Positions 32,608 to 42,734 of a DNA stretch of 64,000 nucleotides are shown in pieces. Both the position numbers and the translations under genes were made by a program. The DNA lies in assembly GCA_027604185.1 (NCBI GenBank), contig JADGKB010000001.1, forward strand, positions 124,001 through 188,000, given 5' to 3'. Source of the stretch: Boothiomyces macroporosus. Its lineage: Eukaryota > Chytridiomycota > Chytridiomycetes > Rhizophydiales > Terramycetaceae. The notes beneath the pieces are model-generated. The model searched no databases. It saw nothing but the letters and a program-made list of their open reading frames with translations, and had not been told where the DNA came from. How positions within the stretch are numbered: the stretch's first letter is position 1; every line of letters starts with the position of its first letter.

Positions 32608-33182
32608 TTTTCTATGTGTATTCTTGGAAAAGTAGGTGTGTGCCCAGCATTTATAAGTCAAACCGTGGCTCATCAAAGAGGGATCCAGCAGGTGGTGGCT
32701 CAACGGTAATCAATAAGGTGCCGATTTTCACTACATTGAATAGAAAGAATGAACTAATAATAAGAATGGTATGGAAGAATATTGAAGCATTTGAACAAAT
32801 GGTGCACGATTTTATAATTGAACTCGTTGTGCTACGTGACAGATAAAATTCCAAAGCAATATGAAACAAACAATTGCGTCCTTGTTTCAGGATTCTAATC
32901 CGGCAACTTAACGGCTATGCGTCATCACAGTTAAGCGTACAAGAATTAAAAGAGTATTCATCGAATTTAAACCAATTAACTACTCGTACATGTTGGTAAA
33001 GGAGAGTGCAATTTAGTCAAAGCTTCAGCCAGATATTAAGGTGACACATTCTTCGCCTCTATAATTGACACAATAGAGGCACATCAAGCAATCAAGTGAG
33101 ATGAATTGTAGCAGAATAAGTGTGGATATCTCAAAATTTGAGAACCTTTTTTCAAAAAAAACAAAAAAAAAGAAAACTGAAA
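32608..33182. other. Intergenic region between chitinase and RRP36, about 575 bases
   Basis: Holds the divergent promoters of the chitinase (TATA at 32650) and RRP36 (A-rich run 33150-33175). The part 32680-32846 is open on both strands, reading on the plus strand RDPAGGGSTVINKVPIF and IRMVWKNIEAFEQMVHDFI; this looks protein-like and could be an unmodelled small gene, but I found no convincing start or splice sites. Confidence 0.35.
32650..32655 (-). promoter_or_regulatory. TATA box of the chitinase gene
   Basis: TATAAA on the minus strand, 43 bases upstream of the ATG. Few other genes here have so clear a TATA box; the wall-type gene at 34450 is the other. Confidence 0.5.
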
Positions 33183-33874
33183 ATGCAAGTCTCGAAACAG
33201 GAATTACAGGAATTGTCCTTTGGAGATCTCATAGAAGTTAAGCAAGCGGTAGGGACTAGAGCGTTCAATTCGATATACAATGAAAAGGAGGGAAAAGAGC
33301 AAAAGGAGAAACCAAAGAAAATTAAACGGCAAGATAAAAATATGCCTATAGAAATTACTTCAAAAAAACCAGTCTCAAGAAAAAGAACTATAGTGGAAGT
33401 GCCGGCAGCTCCGAAATACAGAGACCCTCGTTTTGAGCCTTTGGCTGGTAAACTAAACGAAGGGCTATTTAAAAGATCCTATGGCTTTATAAGAGAATAC
33501 CAGGAATCGGAATTGGAGCTGCTAAAGAACGATATCCAAAAAGAAAAGGATTCTGAAAGAAAAGAAGAATTAAAGAAAACGCTGTCAAGGTTGACATCAA
33601 AAATCAATGCTCAAAAGGCCAAAGACAAACAGGAGCAAGCCAAGCGAGAATACAAAAAGAAGGAACAGGCATTGGTGAAGGAAGGCAAGACACCATTCTT
33701 TTTGAAGAAATGTAAAGTTTTCTAATTGTAGCGGAGTTGAAAAAGAGAGAGCTGATTGAAAAGTACAAGTCTATAGGAAAGGGAGCCAATTTGGAGAAGG
33801 TATTAGAGAAGAGAAGAAAGAAGAATGCCGCAAAGGAGCATACCAGGATTCCAACTACGCGTCGCTCCGGTTAA
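33183..33874 (+). CDS. RRP36: RRP36-like rRNA biogenesis protein
   Basis: 223 residues after removing a 20-nt intron at 33712-33731. Conserved RRP36 blocks: ELSFGDLIEVKQAVGTRAF near the N-terminus, APKYRDPRFEPLAGKLNEGLF then KRSYGFIREYQE in the middle, and FFLKKSELKKRELIEKYK followed by a basic tail ending RRSG. Acts in early cleavages of pre-rRNA for the 40S subunit in the nucleolus. With CGR1 and LAS1 it is the third ribosome-assembly gene here. Confidence 0.92.
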
Positions 33875-33937
33875 TTATTTAACGTTAATAAACAAAATTT
33901 CATTTGTAGCTTGATCATTTTTAGTGGTACATCAACT

Positions 33938-34314
33938 GTAGCTCGGTAGGAAAAAGTGCGGTACTATCACTTTGATGAAGTGGTAGTTCAAAATGCCATA
34001 TCCAGTCATTTTATTGACTTGCGAATTTGATTGCCAGTACAGATAGCTGCCTCGGTACTTGGCTATACCAAGCTTAATCAGATACAAATTTCAAGAATTA
34101 TTTTGCAACTTTCCTTTGAGCTCGATCTCTTTCATGAAATCTCACTCGTAGCTCGGCAGCTATTCTTCTATGTTTAAATAGTTTCTCGGTAATGAGTCTT
34201 TGCGGTCCGAATAAAAAAAATATAAAATTGGCCGCCAGTTCGAATAGATTTGCTAGCACTAAAACTCCGCACAGTAAGGGAAGCTGAAAAGATTCATTTG
34301 CTCTTACCGAGGTT
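33938..34314. promoter_or_regulatory. Five copies of a CTCGGTA-like motif upstream of the wall-protein gene
   Basis: CTCGGTA or a one-base variant occurs at about 33942, 34051, 34151 (CTCGGCA), 34185, and reversed (TACCGAG) at about 34304-34310, all in the 510 bases before the ATG at 34450. Two copies share the longer form GTAGCTCGGYAG. Five copies of a 7-mer in 380 bases is far above chance and suggests a transcription-factor cluster. The factor is unknown. Confidence 0.5.
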
Positions 34315-34409
34315 TTTTCTTTGGCTTTCTTTCAATGGCTCTTCCATCGATTTATGCAGTCTTTGTGATTGGAAAATTTTCGGCGGTGCACTTCCATAAA
34401 GGATGGACC

Positions 34410-34417
34410 TATATAAA
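34410..34417 (+). promoter_or_regulatory. TATA box of the wall-protein gene
   Basis: TATATAAA, 33 bases before the ATG at 34450, followed by a pyrimidine-rich leader. The position fits a TATA-driven, highly expressed gene. Confidence 0.55.
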
Positions 34418-34449
34418 GCACAAGCGTCTTCTTTTTCTTTACCTCTCCA

Positions 34450-34890
34450 ATGCAATTCGCCAAGTTTGCCGTTTTCGTTGCAGCTGTTTTCGCTTCACAC
34501 CCTGGTGGCCTTAATGCTAACCCATCCCAATCTGACCTTGGAGTTAAGACCACAACAACTGACAACAAGCCTGTAGTTGTTCCAACTAGTACCACCACTG
34601 GAGGAAAGGCCGAAATTACTACCACCACTCAACCTGTTATCCCAGTCATTACTTCTGCCCCTGTTCCTACCACAACAAATGGCGACACTAAGGACACTAC
34701 TATTTTGGTTTCCACTGAAATCTTGGTTTCTTCTCTATCTGCAACTGTTATTGGAGGAAAACCAACTTTGGTCCCTGTTCTCGTTCCGGTCAACACCGTT
34801 GTTCCAAAAGTCGTTCCAATCCTCTCTGGAGCAACTTCCTACTCTGTAGTTGGTGTTGCCGCTGCTGCATTTGTTGCTTTGGCTTTGTAA
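34450..34890 (+). CDS. Secreted Thr-rich GPI-type wall protein
   Basis: 146 residues, single exon. Signal peptide MQFAKFAVFVAAVFA, then a Thr/Pro/Val-rich mature part of about 100 residues suited to O-mannosylation, and a C-terminal hydrophobic stretch (YSVVGVAAAAFVALAL) after small residues, as for GPI attachment. No enzyme domain. Strong TATA box and a motif cluster upstream suggest regulated, high expression, perhaps linked to a life-cycle stage. The Thr-rich stalk and C-terminus resemble those of the chitinase nearby. Confidence 0.8.
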   Translation: MQFAKFAVFVAAVFASHPGGLNANPSQSDLGVKTTTTDNKPVVVPTSTTTGGKAEITTTTQPVIPVITSAPVPTTTNGDTKDTTILVSTEILVSSLSATVIGGKPTLVPVLVPVNTVVPKVVPILSGATSYSVVGVAAAAFVALAL

Positions 34891-34966
34891 GTTGATAGAA
34901 AATAAAATTCAAGAGTATGTTTATTGCATTCAGCAGATGGATTAGTTTAAGTTAGAGTTGCGTGTG

Positions 34967-36684
34967 TTAGTCAACCCGCGACGAGCTGATTCTTTCCTCC
35001 AGTAATTCTATAATGTTTTTGTGGCCGTACTTGACTGCATCCGTGTATGCTGTTATTAGCTCATACTGTACCTGTACCTCCCCATCTGTCTACAGCATTG
35101 ACATCCACTTCAGGGTATTTCAATAGGCACTTTACCATTTCGACTTTTCCGCTACAAGTCGCTAGGTGTAACAAGGTTCTCCTGTCGTAGTCGTATGCGG
35201 CTGGTGACACTCCACCTCTTATTAGTCTTAACAGCTCCATTAAATCTCCTTCAGCTGCTGCGTTCAATGCGGCCATTTTCCCTTCTCTTTCTGAAGCAAT
35301 CTTGTTTAATCTTGGATTGATTCTGATTCTAGTTCCGGTTGGTTTCAGTGAATCAAAGTTGTGGAATATGAATTCGTCAACCAATCTAGTAAAGAATTCA
35401 ACACCTCGTACAGAGTTGCCTATCGAATCTAATGGAGGAGAGTAGATACTTATGCAACCAAAATCAGGTATTACTGCATAGATACTACCAGAGACTCCAG
35501 ATTTTGCCGGTATTCCAACTTGTTTAAACCAAAAATTACCCTTGAATGCCCATTCACCAGAATAATCATACAATCCACACGAATACATTAACGAGAGAGA
35601 ATCTCTGCAAGTTCTTGATTTCAATACTTTCATGCCTGTAGTAGGACACTCGCCCATGTTTGCCAAGGTAGCTCCTGCAATAGCCAATTTGTTACAATCA
35701 GTCTCGAGTGAGCAACACTGAAAATAAAAATCCAAAGTATCATGCAAGTTAGTTCCTGGAGGAAATGCCTTTTTACCCTGCATCATATATCTGATTAAAC
35801 TATTGCTTACCCTAAACAAAAATTCCTATCGGCGTGCATCTTTTCTGATTGATAAACAATATTAGAAAATCCCCACTTTAACCCACCACTCATTTTGCTC
35901 AATTGTTCATTCACGTATTGGAATCGTTCGTAAATCGGTTCTTTGGGTTTTATCAATGAACATGCCATTATCGCGCCTCGATTAAATTATAATTACCAGC
36001 ATTAATCATTGGATTGTGTGGCCTGTCTTTGGAATTTAAACAAATTGAATTAAACGCAACTCCACTAGGCTCTCGTCCAATATGTTTGTGTACTTTTTCT
36101 TCTCCGTGCTCTTCCAACGCAAAACAGTATGTCAGTGGTTTGCAGCATGATTGAACCGAGAATTCAATATTTGCATCTCCTAGTTGGAATCTCTGGCCAT
36201 CAATTGTACATACAGACATTCCAAAATAGTTGGGACTGATTTGAGCCAATTTCGGAATATAATCTGCGTTCTTTCCTGCAGTGTGACTTACATTAGCCTT
36301 TACTTCGTTGAACAGAATCTGCAGTCTATTACAGAAATCTTTAAAGTCTGGGACAACCAAGTTACCTTTGAATGCACGTTCTATCAATGTTGCAAACTCT
36401 ACTTCTGACAGCATCTCGGCAAATATTTCTGGTGTTATATCTTTTCGGTATTCATGGTCTGCCGTCATTAGCTTTTTAAACAGTGATTTCAGACGAGGAT
36501 CGTCAGGCAGCAAGCCATTCGCTTTTAAATAGTTTGCAATTTCTGCTGCATTCACTGTTCCGCTTTTCAAAGACGCTTTTTCTTCTATAAACCTACACGA
36601 AGCTGGGAATTTTGCGATTGGCGGGTATATATCTGCAGATGATTTTCTCTTTCGCATTGTCGTATTCAGATCAATCCCTTCCAT
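34967..36684 (-). CDS. Animal-type glutaminase with EF-hand-like N-terminus and ankyrin repeats
   Basis: 551 residues after removing introns at 35979-35998, 35791-35810 and 35050-35071 (20, 20, 22 nt). Serine-dependent beta-lactamase-fold glutaminase: the SxxK motif is in FSVQSCCKPLTY, with HIGREPSGVAFNS, RPHNPMINAGA and the lid/oxyanion region SGEWAF and VGIPAKSGVSG. The N-terminal 120 residues resemble the four-helix/EF-hand-like part of animal GLS and two ankyrin repeats end the protein (RTLLHLATCSGKVEMVKCLL; DAVKYGHKNIIELL). It deamidates glutamine to glutamate. This whole architecture is that of animal GLS. Confidence 0.93.
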
Positions 36685-37334
36685 TCAGACAATAACAGCA
36701 CAAATTTTGAGCAGAAAATCTTGCTGGAAATCCTTCACATGACGCTTTTCAATCTTTCATCTCTTGACTCGTGAGAAGTGAAAATAACAATTGCTAGGCT
36801 GACGGCAAAAACTAGACCTAAACTCAGAATCTAAAACAAAGTCGGATTAATCACTGCTTTCACGCTTCATCCTCCATTTATGAACAGACTGGCCGAATAA
36901 CACCGCCGCATTATATACACGAGTCCGCTTTACTTATAGCATATAAAGACAGCTTGTTCCCCTTTATAGTACACAAATTTTGTCATTGTTTTGGAAGAAT
37001 TTCAAATGGCAATTTTTAAATTCAACTATTAATAGTTAGAGATTATAGACGAATGAACAATTATCCACAGCACTCTATTCGATGATACAGAAAAATTACC
37101 CTATCAAAATCAAGTGGTGTGGTGATTTCTCCACGTAATTATAACAAATATTTTAGTTTAGATTTGACCATCATTGTTGTCCACAAACAAAAATTTGTAT
37201 TGAACCACAATTTCTTACGTACAACAATACACACTCTTATAATCGGAATGCCCCGCAATCAAATGCTGCCAGCTTTAATCCACGAAATAGAGGGTGGATA
37301 TTAATATAAGTATCAATTGAATGTTATAATATGT
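36685..37334. other. Intergenic region, about 650 bases
   Basis: No gene I can support. On the minus strand 36727-36835 reads LSLGLVFAVSLAIVIF then TSHESRDERLKSVM, like the membrane helix and tail of a small mitochondrial protein, but a start exon could not be attached. Around 37247-37302 a plus-strand piece begins MPRNQMLPALIHEIEGG without an obvious continuation. TATA-like sequences occur at 36913 and 36946. Confidence 0.3.
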
Positions 37335-37622
37335 ATGCAACTCAGTGAAGCCGCGTTAGTTGGATTTATGTTATTGGTAGTGATTTTGGTTCTACTTCTT
37401 CCACACGCAGCGCTTATACTATTTACCTTGGCACTCCTTATTGGAATCGGTGTTATGGTGGATTTTTACCTAAAGATGCAACAACGTTCAAACAATTACC
37501 TGGATAGTGTGAATCAAAAGTACCGTATGGGAATAACCTATCAGCCTAGTGATGGAACCAATATGCATAGGGACAGGAATCATTCTACGGAGTTTTCAGG
37601 ACCACGATGGGGTCCAAATTAG
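37335..37622 (+). CDS. Small protein with N-terminal membrane segments
   Basis: 95 residues from ATG 37335 (an in-frame ATG at 37317 adds six). Two adjacent hydrophobic segments (ALVGFMLLVVILVLLL and ALILFTLALLIGIGVMV) near the N-terminus, then a polar tail ending RWGPN. No family recognised. It may be a small organelle-membrane protein. No intron is needed, though an upstream exon is possible. Confidence 0.5.
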   Translation: MQLSEAALVGFMLLVVILVLLLPHAALILFTLALLIGIGVMVDFYLKMQQRSNNYLDSVNQKYRMGITYQPSDGTNMHRDRNHSTEFSGPRWGPN

Positions 37623-38394
37623 TCAGCATAATTGCTTGCCTTGAATAAAATCAGATTTCATGAAACTGCATTTTGCTAACATAAATTCAGTGAAGACTCT
37701 AAATAGATCAAGAAGAAATTAAAGTTGTAGAAAGCCCAAAAAGAGAAACATGCCCCATCTTTACCAATAGAATCAAAAACAACCTCATCAGGGAAAGCTG
37801 GAAGACAAGATTTTGAAGCATCATATATTACAAGTCAAAAAAAGAAAATGGGTAATGGAAAAGGAATAAAAGGATGTAGAATTGAAGTTACAGAAGTACA
37901 GATTTGAAATGGATGTTGAATTCAAACATTAAGCTAAGCAAATTAAATGCAATCGACAATCTAATATACTAGTATTATTTTGAAATAACTTTCTTGTTGC
38001 TCTATTTCTTAGATTCCTCCCTCTTTGGGAGAGTTGAACCGAGTGCGAGAAATCTTTGACTGTCTTATTGTCTCTGGTTTCCAGGCAAATATTATTGCTA
38101 CTCTCAACTTAGATCTTTTATCATAGGTTTCCAACTAATTGAGCGTATTCCTTCCATAATGTTCTAGATGAAAATTCTGGAAATGACAACCTTTGAGTAA
38201 TCAATGAGTAAGCGTGAGCAAGGGAACCAACTGATCCTCTCAACGTTTTCCAGGTATATTTTCCATTATCAGCGCTTGATTTTAAAGCATTTTTGAGAGT
38301 GTTTATCCCACTGGAGCATCATTATTCCATGTATTGGTGAAATTGAATCCGAACCAGGCGCAAAAATCTTTTCCAAACAATATTGAAAAATTAG
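37623..38394. other. Intergenic region with broken coding-like pieces, about 770 bases
   Basis: The left part (37715-37905) has plus-strand open pieces such as SGKAGRQDFEASYITSQKKK that cannot be joined in frame; the right part holds the decayed minus-strand gene described separately. I read the region as the remains of one or two genes. Confidence 0.35.
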
Positions 38395-38428
38395 ATGCTC
38401 CCGATAGTTTTAGGATCCTCCTCTTCAT
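38009..38428 (-). pseudogene. Decayed protein-coding gene, unknown family
   Basis: Three long protein-like pieces follow one another on the minus strand but in different frames: FGKDFCAWFGFNFTNTW, then KYTWKTLRGSVGSLAHAYSL continuing to LWKEYAQLVGNL, then ETYDKRSKLRVAIIFAWKPE to PKEGGI. The joins do not fit 19-25-nt introns with AG acceptors (the second changes frame by one base), so I favour frameshifts in a dying gene. The upstream end overlaps the start of MAF on the other strand. No family recognised. Confidence 0.4.
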
Positions 38429-39024
38429 TTCGAGCTGGATTATTAAAATCAAGAGGGCTAACATTCACTCAAAAATCCCCTGATATTGATGAGAAGGGAA
38501 TTGGCGCTCATCATCGAAGAGCAAATAAAGCTGATTTACTAGTGCTTGAAGTAGCTCGGGCTAAAGCCACTGCATTATTAGAGACTGTCAAAGAACATTG
38601 TATTTTAATTACTTGCGATCAAGTTGTGGTTTGCAATGGAAAAATAAGGGAAAAGCCTGTCGATGAGAATGTAATGTCAGTTTAACGATAGGAAGCAAGA
38701 GAATACTTAGAAAGCTACGCCACGTATCCAGCAGAGACCCATTCTTCCATTGTTGTGGTTAATACTGCCAGTGGTAAGAGTGCATCTGGCGTTGACATTG
38801 CCAAACAATACTTTCACCCAATTCCTGCTGGTGTTATTGACCAAGCGATAAAAGAGGGTCATGTCATGAGGTCTGCCGGTGGATTCCTAGTTGACGACCG
38901 TAGGTTTTAATTAACAGTAGCGTTGTTTTTACCTTACTTGAAGTCACGAGAGGGGGAGGAAGACTCTATCATTGGCTTACCCTTGGACCTTTTGGAGCGA
39001 TTATTGCTCGAGCTATCTGAATAA
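38395..39024 (+). CDS. MAF/HAM1-like nucleotide pyrophosphatase
   Basis: 195 residues after removing introns at 38671-38691 and 38900-38920 (both 21 nt). MAF signature at the N-terminus LGSSSSFRAGLLKSRGLTF, a central ITCDQVVVCNGKIREKP with the catalytic aspartate, then SAGGFLVDDPLF and LPLDLLERLL at the end. MAF proteins hydrolyse non-canonical or modified nucleoside triphosphates. Length matches the family. Confidence 0.9.
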
Positions 39025-39096
39025 ATCTGCTATTTTTACGGTTGTTCAAGTGTTTGAACTTTGAGAGAGGCTTAGCATACTTCAATCCCAATTTGA

Positions 39097-40020
39097 ATGC
39101 ACAAGATCCATGTATTAGGTGCAGGTGCGATTGGATTATTCCATGCGCAATACTTGAACAGAATACCAAATTCTGTAGTTTTATTGAAGCGAAAAGCAGC
39201 GGAACAGAAGTGTAGCATTCAAATCACAACCATGGACAGATCGGTTCTGGAATCAGAATGTGAAATTGATTCTCCAAGTGGAAAGGGTCAAGTAGAGACT
39301 CTCCTCGTATGTACTAAAGCCAACGATGCTCTTTCCGCTATTCAACAATATGCAGGGAGGCTAAAGAAGCGCTCGAATATCGTCTTGCTCACGAATGGAG
39401 GATTACAAGTAAAGGATGACGTTCAGCAATACCTGCAATTAAACAACATTAAAACTAATATTATCTCAGGATTAACCACTCATGGAGTAAGGCGGACTGG
39501 CGAGTATGCTGCGTTACACACGGGAGCTGGTGAAACCTGTTTAGGTGTACTCAAAGAGGAAGACCCAGAGCTGGCAAAGTCTATTCTAGCACAATTGCAA
39601 GAAGCGTTCAAACCTATAAACTTTGCAATACTTGAACCAGCAGAATTACACGAAAGGCTGTTGCTCAAGACACTTGTAAACGCCTGCATCAACCCATTAA
39701 CCGCTATATTGTCGTGTAGAAACGGAGAGATTTTGAATCAATGGGGAATTGGGTTGATACACAAAACGGCCAAGGAAATAAAGAGTGTAACTCCGGAATT
39801 GGATAAATTCACCGATGAAGAATTAAAGCAAATGGTGCTGAAAGTGGCTAAAAATACTTTTGAAAATACAAACTCGATGCTCGTGGATATCAATGAAGGA
39901 CGACTGACTGAAATTGATTTCCTAAACGGGTATTTTCTCAAACGACATCCCAATTTGGAACTGAACCAAGCATTATACCACCTCGTAAAGGCGAAAGAAT
40001 TAATACGGCGCGGCGGATGA
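39097..40020 (+). CDS. PAN5: Ketopantoate reductase (PanE/ApbA family)
   Basis: 307 residues, single exon. NADPH-binding GxGxxG at the start (MHKIHVLGAGAIGLFHAQYL), VETLLVCTKANDALSAI, TNGGLQVKDDV, and the C-terminal catalytic lysine region LLLKTLVNACINPLTAIL. Reduces ketopantoate to pantoate for vitamin B5/CoA synthesis. Single-exon structure contrasts with most neighbours. The substrate is assigned by family; some PanE-like fungal proteins act on other keto acids. Confidence 0.9.
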   Translation: MHKIHVLGAGAIGLFHAQYLNRIPNSVVLLKRKAAEQKCSIQITTMDRSVLESECEIDSPSGKGQVETLLVCTKANDALSAIQQYAGRLKKRSNIVLLTNGGLQVKDDVQQYLQLNNIKTNIISGLTTHGVRRTGEYAALHTGAGETCLGVLKEEDPELAKSILAQLQEAFKPINFAILEPAELHERLLLKTLVNACINPLTAILSCRNGEILNQWGIGLIHKTAKEIKSVTPELDKFTDEELKQMVLKVAKNTFENTNSMLVDINEGRLTEIDFLNGYFLKRHPNLELNQALYHLVKAKELIRRGG

Positions 40021-40415
40021 TTGCCTTTACTAATTGCAATATATTTTCTTGTGATTGATTTCATTTGTGTCTGTTCGGGATTCTGTAATGTCAAAGCGCA
40101 TACTTTCAGCCACTTCTGGTACCCCCCTTGGGTTTCCTTTTTGGGCCTCCAAAAGTCATTTCAAGGTCACTGCGAAACAAAACAATTTCAATGAAAGAGA
40201 GAATGTAATCTATCGTGAAAGGCTTCGTTTGGCCGCCATTTGAGCTTGTTCCGAAAAGAAAATTTCCATTCTGCCGCTGTAAAAGCTATCCTCGTTTCCG
40301 AAATTTAATATTACTTTTTTCCCAATTTGTGCTGATCAAGTGCCACATAAAAGCACAGACTTGTCCTGTGTAACCCATTCTCCCCCTTAAAATTCAAACC
40401 GCTTGTAACACTATC
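40021..40415. other. Promoter region of the first NDT80-like gene, about 395 bases
   Basis: No gene seen. It is rich in pyrimidine runs and has a TATA-like CATAAAAG near 40347, about 70 bases before the start codon. A 62-codon frame from 40055 shows no protein-like character. Confidence 0.35.
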
Positions 40416-42000
40416 ATGTCTGAACAGTACAAATTTTACTTACAATAGGGACAAATCTTTCAATAGAAATAAGCTGTACATTGATACTTCGATCGGTGCA
40501 GCCAACAGCCAGCAACAAGTTGCTTCACCACTTCCTCCTGCAGAATGGCCTCAAGAGACAACCCCATTCTTTCTTCCTACTACCTCGTTGGTAGTTTTAT
40601 ATGCTGCTGACAATTCAATGCAACTGTTTCCTAAAATCAAACCGAAAATGGACAGAGGATTTTTTATCACTCCAAATGGAACTGGAAATGACTGGACATG
40701 CTATAGAAGAAACTACTTTCAAATATCGAGTGCTTTTGTATTAGAGGATCAAGACGGAATCGAATGCAATGTCCCATGTTACTTGGAAGATCAAGGTACA
40801 TCCTATCCTGTGGAATCATTTGCCATAGGAATCGACGCAAAGGTGTTTCATGGTGATAGAAAGATCGGAATTATACAACATACTCCCAAACGAGACAAAG
40901 GCCCACAGATTACTCCTACTCCAAAAGAACTTTTGGCTGGAGGTAACCCATTTCAATATAGTGGGTTGAGTGCCAGCAAGTTTGTTGCTACTTTTGAGCG
41001 TCTGCAATTCAAGAGTGCAACAGCTAATAACGGTAAACGTCGTGCAGCTCAACAATTTTTTACTGTTATATTGGATTTGTTTGCAGTGGTTAATGGAAAG
41101 CACATCAAGATTGCCACTTGTGAATCTTCTCAGCTAGTCGTTCGAGGACGTTCTCCTGGCCACTACTCTGACAATGCAGCAGAGTCACCAGTTCATTTCC
41201 ACGAAATGCAGCCGACCAAAAATGCTGATAAATCTCCAACTGAAGAACATTCTCCATATCCACCAAATTCTGCAAACTCTTTGGTGTCACCTTATCCTTA
41301 TTTGACTCCTGAAAGCAGATTCACTCCTTATCCAACTGCTACTTCTACATCGTCCAGCTGGCTTAGATCGAGAGGTGACTCTGCGGAATCTTTGCAATCC
41401 TACATCACAAATGATTCTTATGCATCTTCTTTTGAAGACTCCAAGACAGAACGACAGGCTAATTTGAGCTTCAACAATGCTGCATTCCCAAGACTGGCAC
41501 ATTTCTCGCCTGTTGCTGATGATTCAAACAAGTTCCAACAGCCATTTCCTCGTGAAAACCGCTTTTACTCTGGACTAAAGAATGCACAGCTTGGACAAGT
41601 ATTGTCTCCGGTAACTCCAATAGCTACTGATGCCTTAATCCCACCCTCAGTAGAAGACAATCACACTCCAGATTTTGATGGGAACAGTAGGTTTACTTAC
41701 GACGGCAACGACCGTTCCTATAACAACCGTATGCTACGATTACCAAAAGGAGTTGGATATTCCAATGAAGATTTATACACACAGAGACAAGATTCTTTCC
41801 AGACTCAAGACTCCTTTCAAAGGCAAGATAGTTACAATTCACAAGACTCGTTCCAGCATTCTTTTGAAAATCGAGAAACTTACCAACAGGCATTTACAGA
41901 CACTAGAAATGACAATTACAGCGCCCAGTTGTATTCTGTAGATAACTTTGGCAATAATTCCAAAATGGAGTATACCCAATCCCAGACAGAAAGCCAATAG
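40416..42000 (+). CDS. NDT80/PhoG-domain transcription factor, paralogue 1
   Basis: 520 residues after removing a 22-nt intron at 40427-40448. Ig-fold NDT80 DNA-binding domain at about residues 85-250: WTCYRRNYFQISSAF, FAIGIDAKVFHGDRKIGIIQHT, PKRDKGPQ, ATFERLQFKSATANNGKRRAAQQFF, and the closing LVVRGRSPGHY. The C-terminal half is Ser/Pro/Gln-rich with QDSFQ repeats near 41790-41860, like an activation domain. NDT80 factors control meiosis, starvation responses or wall genes in fungi; which applies here is unknown. A second member lies at 44055-45467. Confidence 0.92.
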
Positions 42001-42163
42001 ACTCAATATTTTTACCTATCAATAAAATTGTAATCATTTTCAAGTCCTGATTCGATTCAGCGTTCTTAATCGTGTTATTATGATTAGAAACTGGGGATCA
42101 CTGATATACCTTTTGAAATATCAAACAAGACTACTCCTTTACAACAATTCTGTTTACAGGTAT

Positions 42164-42710
42164 TTATTTAGCCATCTTTTGTAAATTCTTTTTCAATTCA
42201 TCATTCGCTTTGGCAGCAGCCTGCTTCTCTTGATCTTCCAACTGCTTCAACGTAGCCCTAATACCTGGGTCTTGAGGAGCCAACCTCGCTGCATCCTTAA
42301 TAATCTTTATCGCTTTTCCAGTTTCATTCAATGCCGCACAAGCTTGTCCTTTTCTAAACATTGCTTTTGCATTCTTGTCGTCCAACGCAAGCGTTTTTTC
42401 ACAACTCGCGATAGCTTTATCGTTTTTGCCTAGTTTGAGATAGCATGCTGCCATATTGGAGTGTGTAGCGATCAGTAACTATTTTAGGATCACCTACCTT
42501 GCTGATTTCTTGCTTTGTTTCTTCAGAGAGCGGATTTGCTTGTGGTACTCCCATGCTTATCTTGGAATTGTCCAACCCGGTCAAGTATAAGATTGCGTTG
42601 TAGTATTCTCCGAGAGCTTTCTGGTGCTCGCTGTTTTTGAAATATTGGTTTCCTTTGTCCTTGTGCTCTGCGCCTTTTTGGATTTTACCTTCGATGCTCA
42701 AAGTCGTCAT
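42164..42710 (-). CDS. TTC9-like TPR co-chaperone-type protein
   Basis: 175 residues after removing a 19-nt intron at 42479-42497. Three TPR repeats in the clamp-type order of TTC9/FKBP-TPR proteins: EHKDKGNQYFKNSEHQKALGEY, LIATHSNMAACYLKLGKNDKA, AMFRKGQACAALNETGKAI. The positively charged clamp residues (KGNxYF, N-A-A, FRKGQA) suggest binding to the Hsp90/Hsp70 EEVD tail. No isomerase domain is present. Confidence 0.82.
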
Positions 42711-42734
42711 TTTTAGATCAAACTTCTAGAAAAA

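Noticed and set aside
32651..32869. Minus-strand 72-codon frame opposite the chitinase promoter
   Set aside because: It overlaps the chitinase TATA box and has no protein-like pattern except by mirror of a plus-strand open stretch.
33935..33995. A-box-like TAGCTCGGTAGG followed by GTTCAAA, possible tRNA
   Set aside because: The stems do not pair and the B box lacks its C; the A-box-like word is better explained as one of five CTCGGTA repeats.
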